The notes under the pieces are model-generated. The model did no database searches and was not told the DNA's origin. It saw nothing but the letters and a program-made list of their open reading frames with translations. This document shows positions 26,358 to 35,627 of a stretch of DNA of 64,000 nt, piece after piece. The number at the start of each line of letters is the position of its first letter. The stretch's first letter is position 1. Source of the DNA: Pseudomonas sp. Bc-h (GTDB taxonomy: Bacteria; Pseudomonadota; Gammaproteobacteria; Pseudomonadales; Pseudomonadaceae); the NCBI RefSeq assembly GCF_002080045.1, contig NZ_MUIN01000003.1, positions 7,501 to 71,500 of the forward strand. Direction: 5' to 3'. A program made the translations under genes and the position numbers.

Positions 26358-26373
26358 TGCAGCCGCTGTGCCA
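26358..26373 (-). promoter_or_regulatory. Candidate sigma-54 (RpoN) promoter
   Basis: The minus strand reads TGGCACAGCGGCTGCA, which fits TGGCAC-N5-nTGCA with GG and GC exactly at -24/-12 spacing. Predicted transcription would start near 26347 and leave a leader of about 50 bases to the ATG at 26298. Confidence 0.45.
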
Positions 26374-26513
26374 GCTTTTTAATCGAGATAAAAACCATAT
26401 AAATCAGTCACTTAAATACACGTGACAGACACCTCTTACACGCAAGCTGCACGATTGAACATTTGGCATCGTGCGTATTGCACGAACAGAAGGTAAGGCT
26501 CGACAAGTTGACG

Positions 26514-26582
26514 TGTAGCAGCCGGGCTTACTGGGAGCAGCAATTTACAAGCCATCGCCGCCAGCAAAGCCGGCCTGCTACA
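26514..26582. repeat. Degenerate REP-type inverted repeat (copy 2)
   Basis: Facing arms TGTAGCAGCCGGGCTT (26514-26529) and AAAGCCGGCCTGCTACA (26566-26582). The inner part has lost the usual GCCGGCG core. It lies between the 94-aa gene and the BON gene. Confidence 0.65.
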
Positions 26583-26594
26583 GAGCGTGCACGA

Positions 26595-27449
26595 TTACCC
26601 CGCGCTACGCGCCATGACCCGCAACGTATCGGCATCCACGCCTTTCACGCCGCGAATATTGCGAGCGATCTCGACCGCCAGTTCCTTCTCGGCGTAATTG
26701 GCAACGACCCCGTCCAGACTCACCACGCCGCTCTTGGTATCCACCTTTATATTCAGGCCATCGAGATTACGGCTATAGATGAGGCTGGATTTGACCTTGC
26801 TGGTGATCCACGCATCACTGAACTCCTCGCGAACACTGTTGGCCTGCGCCTCGTTCTGCTCCTTGATAGCCTGGGTGTCGCGGGCGCTGACGCTGATCAG
26901 GTTATTCACCTCGGTCACGCCATCGGTGTTACTGGCAAGACTGCCCGCCAGTTGCTTGGCATCCGCGTCCTTTGCCTGGCCTTTCAACGTCACCACCCCT
27001 TGCGCAGCAGCGACCTCGATGTTCAACCCCTCAGTGACGCTGTTCCATAGCAGCTTGGATTTGATGGTGGCCGTGAGTGTTGCGTCGTCGAAGCGCTGAG
27101 CCATATTGGCCTTGGTGCCGGGTTCGGCCGCGACCTGGGGGTCGATCTGCAGTTGGTTGTCGACCTTGTTGATGCCTTGGGTATCGCTTGCGATCTGGGT
27201 GGCAAGATCCTTGTCGACCTGGTTTTCCACCTTGCCCGTCAGCACGGCAGTCCCCTGTTCGACCTTCACGCCGATATTGAACGGGCTCAGATGGCGGTTA
27301 AGCGCAAACGCGGTCCAGATCGAACCTTCCTGGCGCGCCTGAGCCAGTTGCGTTTGCAAATCGCCCTGAGCAGCCTGGGCAGCAATGGGCGTGATGCCGA
27401 TCAGGCTTGCGGCGGCCATCGCCAGGGCGATTTTCTTCAGCGGTTGCAT
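26595..27449 (-). CDS. Triple BON-domain periplasmic protein (OsmY-like)
   Basis: 284 aa with signal peptide ending AAQAAQ. Three BON domains follow: ~45-105 (VKVEQGTAVLTGKVENQVDK), ~120-190 (IEVAAAQGVVTLKGQAKD) and ~215-284 (IKVDTKSGVVSLDGVVANYA). BON proteins such as OsmY bind the envelope or phospholipids and are typically induced by osmotic and stationary-phase stress. The start MQPLKKIALAMAA at 27449 has GGAG eight bases upstream; the frame is open 78 bases further up but would spoil the signal peptide. Confidence 0.88.
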   Translation of the reverse strand: MQPLKKIALAMAAASLIGITPIAAQAAQGDLQTQLAQARQEGSIWTAFALNRHLSPFNIGVKVEQGTAVLTGKVENQVDKDLATQIASDTQGINKVDNQLQIDPQVAAEPGTKANMAQRFDDATLTATIKSKLLWNSVTEGLNIEVAAAQGVVTLKGQAKDADAKQLAGSLASNTDGVTEVNNLISVSARDTQAIKEQNEAQANSVREEFSDAWITSKVKSSLIYSRNLDGLNIKVDTKSGVVSLDGVVANYAEKELAVEIARNIRGVKGVDADTLRVMARSAG

Positions 27450-27712
27450 GGCAAATCTCCAGATATTTCCAAAAGGACTACTGGAGAGACTTTTCAATTG
27501 CCGAGACGTTCTGTTGCACCTGCCCATCCAAAAACACGCCGCGATGGCCCTGCCAGGCAGATTTTCGATGCCGTACGCGGCAGATCAATGATTTATCTGA
27601 TTTTTTGGCAGATCACTAACATGCAGTGCGTTGAATCAATCAGAATGAACCATGCAACTTGCCCGATTATTCCGGGACTAACCAAGATCATTCATTTAGG
27701 AGCGTAGGAAAA

Positions 27713-29059
27713 ATGGAAGCAGCCACTGAGAATCAGGGCCGTATTCTGCTTGTGGACGATGAGTCCGCCATCCTTCGCACCTTCCGCTATTGCCTGGAAG
27801 ATGAAGGCTACAGCGTCGCCACCGCCAACAGTGCGGCACAGGCCGAAGCGCTGCTGCAACGTCAAGTGTTCGACGTGTGCTTTCTGGATTTGCGTCTTGG
27901 GGAAGACAACGGGCTGGACGTGCTGGCGCAGATGCGCATTCAGGCGCCATGGATGCGCGTGGTGATCGTGACTGCGCATTCCGCCGTGGACACGGCGGTG
28001 GACGCGATTCAGGCTGGCGCCGCCGATTATCTGGTCAAGCCCTGCAGCCCCGACCAGTTGCGTCTGGCGACCGCCAAGCAACTGGAGGTCCGTCAGCTGT
28101 CGGCACGCCTCGAAGCGCTGGAAGGCGAGGTGCGCAAACCCAAGGACGGCCTGGACTCCCACAGCCCATCGATGATGGCGATTCTGGAGACGGCGCGTCA
28201 GGTGGCGAACACCGACGCCAACATTCTCATTCTGGGTGAGTCCGGTACCGGTAAAGGTGAACTGGCACGGGCTATCCACGGCTGGAGCAAGCGGGCGAAG
28301 AAAGCCTGCGTCACCATCAACTGTCCGTCCCTGACCGCGGAGCTGATGGAAAGCGAGCTGTTCGGCCATAGCCGCGGCGCGTTCACCGGTGCCAGCGAGA
28401 GCACCCTCGGGCGAGTGAATCAGGCTGATGGCGGTACATTGTTTCTCGATGAAATCGGTGACTTCCCACTGACCTTGCAGCCAAAATTGCTGCGCTTCAT
28501 CCAGGACAAGGAATACGAGCGCGTGGGCGACCCGGTGACTCGTCGCGCTGACGTGCGCATCCTTGCGGCGACCAACCTGAACCTGGAAGACATGGTTCGC
28601 GAAGGCCGCTTCCGCGAAGACCTGCTGTACCGCCTTAATGTGATTACCTTGCACCTGCCGCCGCTGCGTGAGCGTGGCGAGGACATTCTGACTCTGGCTG
28701 ACCGTTTCCTTGCGCGCTTCGTCAAGGATTATGGCCGTCCGGCGCGGGGTTTCAGCGAGGATGCCCGCAGCGCGCTCCTCAACTATCGCTGGCCCGGCAA
28801 CATCCGCGAGCTGCGAAACGTGGTGGAACGTGCCAGCATCATTTGCCCGCAGGAGAAGGTCGAGGTCAGTCATCTGGGGATGGCCGAAACGCCAACCAAC
28901 AATGCACCACGTGTCGGTGCGGCATTGAGCCTGGACGAGCTGGAAAAAGCGCACATCGGCGCCGTGCTGGCGACCAGCGATACCCTCGATCAAGCGGCAC
29001 GCACGTTGGGGATCGATGCCTCGACGCTGTATCGCAAGCGCAAGCAGTACAACTTGTGA
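27713..29059 (+). CDS. algB: Alginate regulator AlgB (NtrC-type response regulator)
   Basis: 448 aa. The receiver domain (1-125) has the phosphoacceptor Asp59 in CFLDLRLG. The AAA+ domain has Walker A GESGTGKG and the sigma-54 contact loop GAFTGA. The C-terminal Fis-type HTH ends TLDQAARTLGIDASTLYRKR. Residue numbering and length match P. aeruginosa AlgB, which activates algD and is the cognate regulator of KinB. I chose the ATG at 27713 (AGGA upstream); the frame extends 54 bases further without similarity. kinB follows after 10 bases. Confidence 0.95.
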   Translation: MEAATENQGRILLVDDESAILRTFRYCLEDEGYSVATANSAAQAEALLQRQVFDVCFLDLRLGEDNGLDVLAQMRIQAPWMRVVIVTAHSAVDTAVDAIQAGAADYLVKPCSPDQLRLATAKQLEVRQLSARLEALEGEVRKPKDGLDSHSPSMMAILETARQVANTDANILILGESGTGKGELARAIHGWSKRAKKACVTINCPSLTAELMESELFGHSRGAFTGASESTLGRVNQADGGTLFLDEIGDFPLTLQPKLLRFIQDKEYERVGDPVTRRADVRILAATNLNLEDMVREGRFREDLLYRLNVITLHLPPLRERGEDILTLADRFLARFVKDYGRPARGFSEDARSALLNYRWPGNIRELRNVVERASIICPQEKVEVSHLGMAETPTNNAPRVGAALSLDELEKAHIGAVLATSDTLDQAARTLGIDASTLYRKRKQYNL

Positions 29060-29069
29060 CAGGTCGCTT

Positions 29070-30857
29070 ATGAAGTTCGCGATAAAGTTGCGCACCCGGC
29101 TGTTCCTCAGCATTTCGGCGCTGATGACGGTCGCCTTGCTAGGCCTGCTGTTGGGACTGGTCAGCGTCATGCAGATGGCCAAGTCTCAGGAGTCGCTGAT
29201 TCGCCACAACTTCATTACCCTCGATATCGGTCTCAAACTGCGGCAGAACCTGGGCGATCAACTGGTCATGCTGCTCAAGAGCAGCCCGGACGAAGCGGCG
29301 CTGCAGCACAATCAGAAGCAATTCCAGGACCTGCTGGATCAAGGCATCGATCACGATCAGCAAACCAACACCCACAGCGGCTTCGAGAAGGCACGTCTGG
29401 ACTATGCGCAATTCCTGAGTGCCCTTCAGCAGTCCAATGATCCGGCCAACGCGCTAAACGACGACAAGGCCGTGACCAATGCCTTCAACACGCTGCGCAA
29501 CGGGCTGCTCGATGCCCACCGTCAGGCGCTGGAAAACATCAGCCAGGCCGAGACAGCCTCTCGCACCCGCGCGCTATGGGTCGCTGCGCTGCTGGGGCTG
29601 GTCGGGCTCGCGGTGCTGGCCATCGGCTTCGTCACCGCGCACGGCATCGCTCGCCGCTTTGGCGGGCCGATCGAAGCGCTGGCCAAGGCCGCGGACAACA
29701 TTGGACAAGGCAACTTCGAAGTCACCCTGCCGATCTCCTCCTCATCGGAAATGAACCAGCTGACTCGCCGTTTCGGCATCATGGCCGAGGCCTTGCGCCA
29801 GCATCAGGTGACCAACGTCGATGAACTGCTCGCCGGGCAACAACGGCTGCAAGCGGTGCTCGACAGTATCGACGACGGCCTGCTGATGATTGATCGGCAG
29901 GGGCGGCTTGAACACCTCAACCCGGTAGCGCAACGCCAGCTCGGCTGGGAAGAAAGCAAACTCGGCCAGGGTCTGGGGGAAGCCTTGGAGCGTCCGGAGC
30001 TGGATCAGCAGCTCCATCTGGTCTTGCGCGGCGGCATGCTGGAGCGGGCGCCCGAAGACCTTTCCATCGAGATTGATGGCGAAACCCGATTGCTGACTTA
30101 CAGCCTGACTCCAGTCAGCCATACCAAGGGTCATATTCTCGGCGCCGTGATGGTGCTGCACGATGTCACCGAACAGCGCGCGTTCGAACGGGTGCGCAGC
30201 GAGTTCGTCCTGCGCGCCTCCCATGAATTGCGCACACCGGTTACCGGCATGCACATGGCGTTCGGGCTCTTACAGGAGCGCGTGCACTTCCCGCCGGACT
30301 CCCGCGAAACGGACTTGCTGCAGACCGTCAACGAAGAGATGCAGCGGTTGATGCAGTTGATCAACGACCTGCTGAATTTTTCTCGTTATCAGAACGGCCT
30401 GCAAAAGCTGACCCTCGCGCCATGCGATGTCAACGAGCTGCTCGAAGAGGCGCGGCAGCGCTTTGCCGAATCGGCGCAGGAGCAGGATGTGGTGGTGCTC
30501 CTGGAAATGCAGGAGCCGTTGCCACGCTTGCAGGCCGACAAGGGGCAGCTCGATCGCGTCCTCGACAACCTGCTGGACAACGCGCTGCGCCATACGCCGC
30601 AATCGGGGCTGATCCGCCTGCAGGCGCGTCGGCATGGAGAGCGCTTGATCATTAGCGTGGAAGACAACGGCGAAGGCATCGCCTACGGACAGCAGGCACG
30701 AATATTCGAACCCTTCGTTCAGGTCGGCCGCAAGAAAGGCGGGGCAGGTCTGGGGCTGGCACTGTGCAAGGAAATCGTGCAGCTGCACGGCGGGCGCATG
30801 GGTGTGTACTCAAGACCGGGGCAGGGTACGCAATTCTACATGGCCTTGCCGCTGTAA
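29070..30857 (+). CDS. kinB: Sensor kinase/phosphatase KinB
   Basis: 595 aa, the same length as P. aeruginosa KinB. Two transmembrane helices (~12-34, ~170-190) flank a periplasmic helical sensor. Then come HAMP, a PAS domain (~260-370), the HisKA box with His385 in RASHELRTP (Pro390 also conserved) and the ATPase boxes DNGEGIAYGQ and GAGLGLALCKEI. It phosphorylates or dephosphorylates AlgB and so sets alginate and virulence output. Start at 29070, 10 bases after algB, in one operon. Confidence 0.95.
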   Translation: MKFAIKLRTRLFLSISALMTVALLGLLLGLVSVMQMAKSQESLIRHNFITLDIGLKLRQNLGDQLVMLLKSSPDEAALQHNQKQFQDLLDQGIDHDQQTNTHSGFEKARLDYAQFLSALQQSNDPANALNDDKAVTNAFNTLRNGLLDAHRQALENISQAETASRTRALWVAALLGLVGLAVLAIGFVTAHGIARRFGGPIEALAKAADNIGQGNFEVTLPISSSSEMNQLTRRFGIMAEALRQHQVTNVDELLAGQQRLQAVLDSIDDGLLMIDRQGRLEHLNPVAQRQLGWEESKLGQGLGEALERPELDQQLHLVLRGGMLERAPEDLSIEIDGETRLLTYSLTPVSHTKGHILGAVMVLHDVTEQRAFERVRSEFVLRASHELRTPVTGMHMAFGLLQERVHFPPDSRETDLLQTVNEEMQRLMQLINDLLNFSRYQNGLQKLTLAPCDVNELLEEARQRFAESAQEQDVVVLLEMQEPLPRLQADKGQLDRVLDNLLDNALRHTPQSGLIRLQARRHGERLIISVEDNGEGIAYGQQARIFEPFVQVGRKKGGAGLGLALCKEIVQLHGGRMGVYSRPGQGTQFYMALPL

Positions 30858-30870
30858 CGCGTCTTCTGGC

Positions 30871-32490
30871 TCAAGCCACGTCATCGGTCCGCCGACCCGC
30901 GCTACGACGCCCACCCGTGACTAATTCCGTAAACTTGCTTGCAGTCAGTGGTCGTGCAAACAGCCAGCCCTGGCCGTAGATCACGCCTTCGCTCTTGAGC
31001 AGCAAGGCCTGGGATTCGAACTCGATACCCTCGGCAATCACTCGCAATTGCAGCGCATGGGCCATGCGGATGATGTGCGGCGCGACCCCGCTGCTGGCCG
31101 CGTCATGGCCCAGCGCGTCGATGAACGCCTTGTCGATCTTCAGGCAATCCACCGGCAAAGTCTGCAAATAGGCGAGACTGCAGTAACCCGTGCCGAAGTC
31201 ATCGATCAGCACTTGATGGCCGCGATCACGCAGGGCTTGAAGATGATTACGCGCGACCACGACGTCAACCAGCCCGCGCTCGGTGACCTCAAAGGCAATC
31301 TGCCGGGGCGCCACCCGGTGCAGGGCGAGCAGTTTCGCAGTCACCCGGCCAATACGCGGGGCCATTACGTCACAGGCGGCTAAATTCACCGAAATATAGA
31401 GATGGGGATTGGCGCGCAATAGCTGCCCCAACTGCTCCAGCAACTGCTGCAGCACAAAGTCAGTGATCTGACGGATCTGGCCGGTATTTTCCGCCAAGGG
31501 AATGAACAGATCAGGGCTGGTCAGCGTGCCATCGGGTCGTCTCCAGCGCACCAAGGCCTCAGCGCCCACGCATAAGCGGGTATTCAGGTCAAAAATAGGT
31601 TGGTAGAGAACCTTCAGTTCACCACGGCGCAGGGCGCCATGCAGCTCGCCGCCCAGCGACTGGCGCTGACGAACCAGTTGCAACACCAGAATCCCGATGC
31701 ACAACGAAATCAGCACACTGGCCGGCACCAGAAGCCACCAGGCACCGGTTATCTTTTGCTGCAAGCCGTTGCGAGGAGTAATTAACACCAGCTGATATTC
31801 CGGACTTTGCGTCGGCATCCGGTAAACCAGCTTGTCCTGAGTGGTGATCAGCGTCTCGGCGGAGGTCGGGGTCCAGTCGGGCGTCGGGGGCCAGGTCTGC
31901 GCCGGGCCTAAAACCGGAACCGCTTTGGAGCCCTGATCCAGCACCACTACCAGACTGCCGCCGGCAGGCAGGTCCACCACATCGGTGAGGTGGCCGCGGG
32001 AGGTCGATACACGAAACTCTCCGCGCCCGAGCATTAGGGACGCCAGGTTGTCGTCAGGCTGTGTGGAGGTGTTCAGCCAGTAGTCGTAAGTCGGGCCGCG
32101 AATGTCCGGCGCGCGCGGCTTGCCGATCATGCTTTGGCGGGTCCAGCTGGAACAGAACTGGGTATCGTCGACGTAGGCGACTTCATAAATGAAGCGGAAG
32201 CGCGAATTGACCTGCCGCAACTGCTCGATCATCTCGGGGCTGCAGCCCCGCAAAGGCTGGGCCTCGAGCAGATCAAGGCCCGCACGTAACTGGCCGAACA
32301 GTTGCTCCAGACGCACAAGAAAACGTTCGCCCTGGGCATTCATTTGAGCACTTTCTTCCTGTCGCGCCTGATGCATTGCCAGGCCAAAGCTACCCGCCAA
32401 TAGCACGGCCGCGCTCAACAACGCTGCCAGCAATGCCAGGAGGGAAGGGCGATAGAGAACTGAGCGCAGCTGCGGTGAAGCCGTGAACAT
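30871..32490 (-). CDS. CSS-motif EAL c-di-GMP phosphodiesterase
   Basis: 539 aa. An N-terminal helix, a periplasmic CSS-type sensor domain with CSPEM and FCSSW cysteines, and a second helix (~240-262) are followed by an EAL domain. Catalytic motifs are present: GAEALVRW, EVTERG, DDFGTGYCSLAYL, LKIDKAFID and AEGIE. It should hydrolyse c-di-GMP, with activity controlled by the redox state of the periplasmic cysteines as in E. coli Pde CSS proteins. It is convergent with kinB, 13 bases apart. Confidence 0.9.
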   Translation of the reverse strand: MFTASPQLRSVLYRPSLLALLAALLSAAVLLAGSFGLAMHQARQEESAQMNAQGERFLVRLEQLFGQLRAGLDLLEAQPLRGCSPEMIEQLRQVNSRFRFIYEVAYVDDTQFCSSWTRQSMIGKPRAPDIRGPTYDYWLNTSTQPDDNLASLMLGRGEFRVSTSRGHLTDVVDLPAGGSLVVVLDQGSKAVPVLGPAQTWPPTPDWTPTSAETLITTQDKLVYRMPTQSPEYQLVLITPRNGLQQKITGAWWLLVPASVLISLCIGILVLQLVRQRQSLGGELHGALRRGELKVLYQPIFDLNTRLCVGAEALVRWRRPDGTLTSPDLFIPLAENTGQIRQITDFVLQQLLEQLGQLLRANPHLYISVNLAACDVMAPRIGRVTAKLLALHRVAPRQIAFEVTERGLVDVVVARNHLQALRDRGHQVLIDDFGTGYCSLAYLQTLPVDCLKIDKAFIDALGHDAASSGVAPHIIRMAHALQLRVIAEGIEFESQALLLKSEGVIYGQGWLFARPLTASKFTELVTGGRRSAGRRTDDVA

Positions 32491-32571
32491 CGGCCGATAT
32501 CCAGATGAATACCAATGAGGTATAGCAACAAGCGCGGAAATAGCCCGCCAAAAACCGACGCTATGGGCAAT

Positions 32572-33348
32572 TTAGTGCCTGAGGTTCAACACCTGAAGGA
32601 TAGCTGCACTTTGCAGATCAGGTTCGCCGTCGAACTTCTGCGGGCGATAATGCATCTGGAACGCCCCCAAGACGTGGCGTGTGGCCAAATCCCATTCGCC
32701 TGTCTGCGGCGTTGGATAGCCCAGTAAAGCCAACTGCTGCTGGAACCATGAAACACTTGGCAACACACCCATCATTTGCGCCTGACGCTGCGCGACTTGT
32801 TGCTCGTCGGGCCAGATACCCAGGCCTTCTGCGGCCAGGCGCTTCCATGGAAAGAGCGGGCCTGGATCGAGTTTACGCAGCGGGGCGATATCGCTGTGGC
32901 CGATCACATGCCGCGGCTCGATCTTGTTGCGTTTGACGATGTCCTTGAGCAGCACGATCAATGCCTTGATCTGCGCTTCGCTGTAGGGATACCAAAGGCG
33001 ACCGGTTGGCGTGTCCCGGTAGCCCGGGTTGACGATCTCGATACCGATGCTGCTGGAGTTCAGCCACGTGCGGCCATCCCACTCACTTTCACCGGCATGC
33101 CAGGCGCGCTGGCTTTCATCTACCAGTTTGTAGGTCGTGGCCGGGCCGTCGCCGATCAGATAATGCGCGCTCACTTCGCCATGAGTCAGCAACGCCAGCG
33201 AGCGATCAAGAGGCGCGGAGGTGTAGTGCACCACCACGAACTGGGCGCGGCTGTCGAAATTGACCGAAGGATGACTGGTGTCGAGCTTCGGACCGCTGGA
33301 GCAGGCTGTGAGAAGCAGGGCCAGGAAAAATGCGCAAAAAGGCTTCAT
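32572..33348 (-). CDS. ampDh2: N-acetylmuramoyl-L-alanine amidase, outer membrane lipoprotein
   Basis: 258 aa with lipobox LLTAC. The amidase_2/PGRP domain has FVVVHYTSAPL, the ligand His in RHVIGHSDIAPLRKLDPGP, and a C-terminal peptidoglycan-binding segment (LALLGYPTPQTGEWDLATRH region). This is the AmiD/AmpDh2 architecture. The position between kinB and dgcP is the same as ampDh2 in P. aeruginosa. It cleaves anhydro-muropeptides in the periplasm and contributes to cell-wall recycling and AmpC control. The start at 33348 gives the lipoprotein signal. Confidence 0.88.
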   Translation of the reverse strand: MKPFCAFFLALLLTACSSGPKLDTSHPSVNFDSRAQFVVVHYTSAPLDRSLALLTHGEVSAHYLIGDGPATTYKLVDESQRAWHAGESEWDGRTWLNSSSIGIEIVNPGYRDTPTGRLWYPYSEAQIKALIVLLKDIVKRNKIEPRHVIGHSDIAPLRKLDPGPLFPWKRLAAEGLGIWPDEQQVAQRQAQMMGVLPSVSWFQQQLALLGYPTPQTGEWDLATRHVLGAFQMHYRPQKFDGEPDLQSAAILQVLNLRH

Positions 33349-33446
33349 AAAAGGCAGAACACATAGGCAAGTAATGCAACAGTGTAACGTAATGCCAACC
33401 CCGCGCTCAAAAATGCTCGTCCACCCACGCGACGCCGTTCGTAACG

Positions 33447-35627
33447 TCATCCCTGCTCTATACGGTTACGCCCCTTGTCTTTCGCTCGATACAGCGCCTG
33501 ATCGGCACGCTTTAGCACCAGGTCACTACGTTCACCTGGCTTGAAGAGCGTGATCCCCATCGAAACGGTGACAGTCACCGGCTCGCCCTTGAAATGGAAA
33601 GGGCACTGCTCGATGGTCAAGCGCAGCCGCTCCAGCAGTGCCAGGCCGTCAGCCATTTGCGTGTGAGGAAGGAGAAGAACGAATTCCTCGCCGCCGAATC
33701 GGGCCAGGAAATCCGAGGGGCGCAGGCGTTTTTCCAGTTGCGAGGCAATGATCTTCAAGACCTTGTCGCCCGCCAGATGGCCGTAACCGTCGTTGATGCG
33801 CTTGAAATGATCGAGGTCAAGAATGCCCAGCAACAAGCTGGAACGATTTTTCTGCAGCAGATCGACCTCTTGATCCAGACGCTCGTTCCAGGCCGCGCGG
33901 TTCGGCAAACCGGTGAGGGTATCGATCAGTGCCTTTTGTCGCTGCTCTTCAAGGTGCGCTCGGAAGCCCAGCGCTTCCTGCTCCATGGTCGCCACCCGAC
34001 CGGCGAGCGATTGCAGGCGCGAGGCGACTTCCTGCTCCCGCTGATCACGCTGCCTTTGGTGCTCGTCCATGGTACCCAGCAAACCTTCCAAACGACTCTC
34101 CAGCACATGTTTCAGGCTATTGAGATCGGCCGCTTCCTGCACGCTGCTCTGTAAACCGCCGACGTGCTCGCGTAGCTGATCGTTCAGCTCCCGAGAGGCG
34201 GACTGTTGGCCCGCATGGTCGTCGCTGGCGGCTTGCAGATTGCTCTGGAACGACTCAAGGCGCTCGTTGAGCTGTTTGAGGTAAAGCTCGAATTCGTGCT
34301 GACCGCTGTCGGTAATCGCCAACATCAAAACGGCGAGATCGTCCAGGATCGGCAGCAACTCATACCAGTTCAACCCATGTTCAAGACGCGTACGCATCGC
34401 TTCGGCCTGCGGCCGATGGTGCTCTGGCAGCGTCAGATCGTTGAGCAACCCCAGCAGGGTTTCTTCAATGTGAGCCGCTACCGAGCTATAGCTGGGTTCT
34501 GGGGAGGAGGGCAGTGCGTAAGGCCCATCCTCCTCAACCACGCCTTGCTCATCGGGATTTTCGTCAGCGTTCGTTTCGTCGCCCGCCGCTTGCGCCTTGA
34601 TCGCCTGGTCTTCAGCCGCTTCGGCCTCGGCCTGTTCGACGGCTTGCTCTTCATTGTTCGCGGCAGAGTCGCTGGTCACTTCAGCAGGTTCTGAATCAAC
34701 TACTGCCACAGCGTCTTCGGCTGGCGCTGGCGCCAGGGCTTGCTCAGCAAGCAGTGATTGCGCCTGGGCATTGGTTTTTTCAGACTCAACAGCTTTTGGC
34801 AAAGGCTCATCGGTGGGTATGAGCTCGCTCACCTCGGCTTTCGCAGCCGGTACGGCAGCAGCTGCTTGAGGAGACTCAGCAGCCGCCACCGAAGCCTCAG
34901 CGGCTGCGACTACTTCGGCAACCGGTTTCTCAACGATTATCGCGGGCTCGGCCGCGGCAGGCGCTTCATTGGTCCATTGCGCCGTTTGCGGTGCCGAACG
35001 CTCGGCGAAGGGCTCGTCGGCAGCATCATCACCGCTTGCCGCCATAGGTTTGGCTGCTGGTACGACGGGAAGAGCGGTTGGGGCAGGGGATTCTTCTTCG
35101 GCCTCGCGGCTGCCAAACAGGCGCTGGAGAAAACCAGGCCGCGCGGCCTCCTCAGGGTGCTCTATCTGAGAAAGCGCCTGCCCCTGCAAACCACTCAACT
35201 CGCTTAGAAGCAGCGGCAGCTCACGGGCCTGGTTGACCCGATCTTCAAGGTTTTTTGCAAAGCGTTTGAGAGGTTTGGCCACCTCACGGGGCAGCGGCAA
35301 TGCCTGCAACTGCGCGACCAGGGAGGTCAACGCCGTGCCCATCTGCTCGACGCGCTTTTCGCGGCGCTGCTCGGAGTCGAGCACGGCTTTCTCCAGCCGA
35401 GGAATCAAGGCAGCCAGCCCCGCGTCCATGTCGTCCTTGCGCACGACCTCGCGCATTTCCTTCATGCACTGATCGACCGCCTTGTCAGCCCCCTCCGCCG
35501 CCAGGCTACTGCGTACCAGGCCCCGACGCAGCAAGTCCAGACGCGCATTCCAGCGCTTTTCCAGTCTGTCTTGTTGCTCGATGCTCTTGAGGTATTTTTC
35601 TTTCCAGCGTTGGGCTTCGTCGCTCAT
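33447..35627 (-). CDS. dgcP: Diguanylate cyclase DgcP
   Basis: 726 aa. The N-terminal ~150 residues are helical and charged, residues ~170-375 are a long Ala/Glu/Pro-rich low-complexity linker, a helical part follows, and the GGDEF domain is at the C-terminus with GGEEF in FLARFGGEEFVLLLP. No membrane helix is visible, so it is cytoplasmic. The organisation and locus fit DgcP, the diguanylate cyclase conserved in pseudomonads that localises to the pole with FimV. It overlaps the upstream EEP gene by four bases. The linker is likely to vary in length between strains. Confidence 0.9.
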   Translation of the reverse strand: MSDEAQRWKEKYLKSIEQQDRLEKRWNARLDLLRRGLVRSSLAAEGADKAVDQCMKEMREVVRKDDMDAGLAALIPRLEKAVLDSEQRREKRVEQMGTALTSLVAQLQALPLPREVAKPLKRFAKNLEDRVNQARELPLLLSELSGLQGQALSQIEHPEEAARPGFLQRLFGSREAEEESPAPTALPVVPAAKPMAASGDDAADEPFAERSAPQTAQWTNEAPAAAEPAIIVEKPVAEVVAAAEASVAAAESPQAAAAVPAAKAEVSELIPTDEPLPKAVESEKTNAQAQSLLAEQALAPAPAEDAVAVVDSEPAEVTSDSAANNEEQAVEQAEAEAAEDQAIKAQAAGDETNADENPDEQGVVEEDGPYALPSSPEPSYSSVAAHIEETLLGLLNDLTLPEHHRPQAEAMRTRLEHGLNWYELLPILDDLAVLMLAITDSGQHEFELYLKQLNERLESFQSNLQAASDDHAGQQSASRELNDQLREHVGGLQSSVQEAADLNSLKHVLESRLEGLLGTMDEHQRQRDQREQEVASRLQSLAGRVATMEQEALGFRAHLEEQRQKALIDTLTGLPNRAAWNERLDQEVDLLQKNRSSLLLGILDLDHFKRINDGYGHLAGDKVLKIIASQLEKRLRPSDFLARFGGEEFVLLLPHTQMADGLALLERLRLTIEQCPFHFKGEPVTVTVSMGITLFKPGERSDLVLKRADQALYRAKDKGRNRIEQG

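Noticed and set aside
27450..27560. Weak AlgU-like pair (GAACGT, 16 bases, TCTCT) upstream of the BON gene on the minus strand
   Set aside because: It departs from consensus in both boxes, so it is too weak to list as a promoter.
27692..29182. 496-codon minus-strand frame opposite algB
   Set aside because: Antisense shadow of algB, with no domain and no ribosome binding site.
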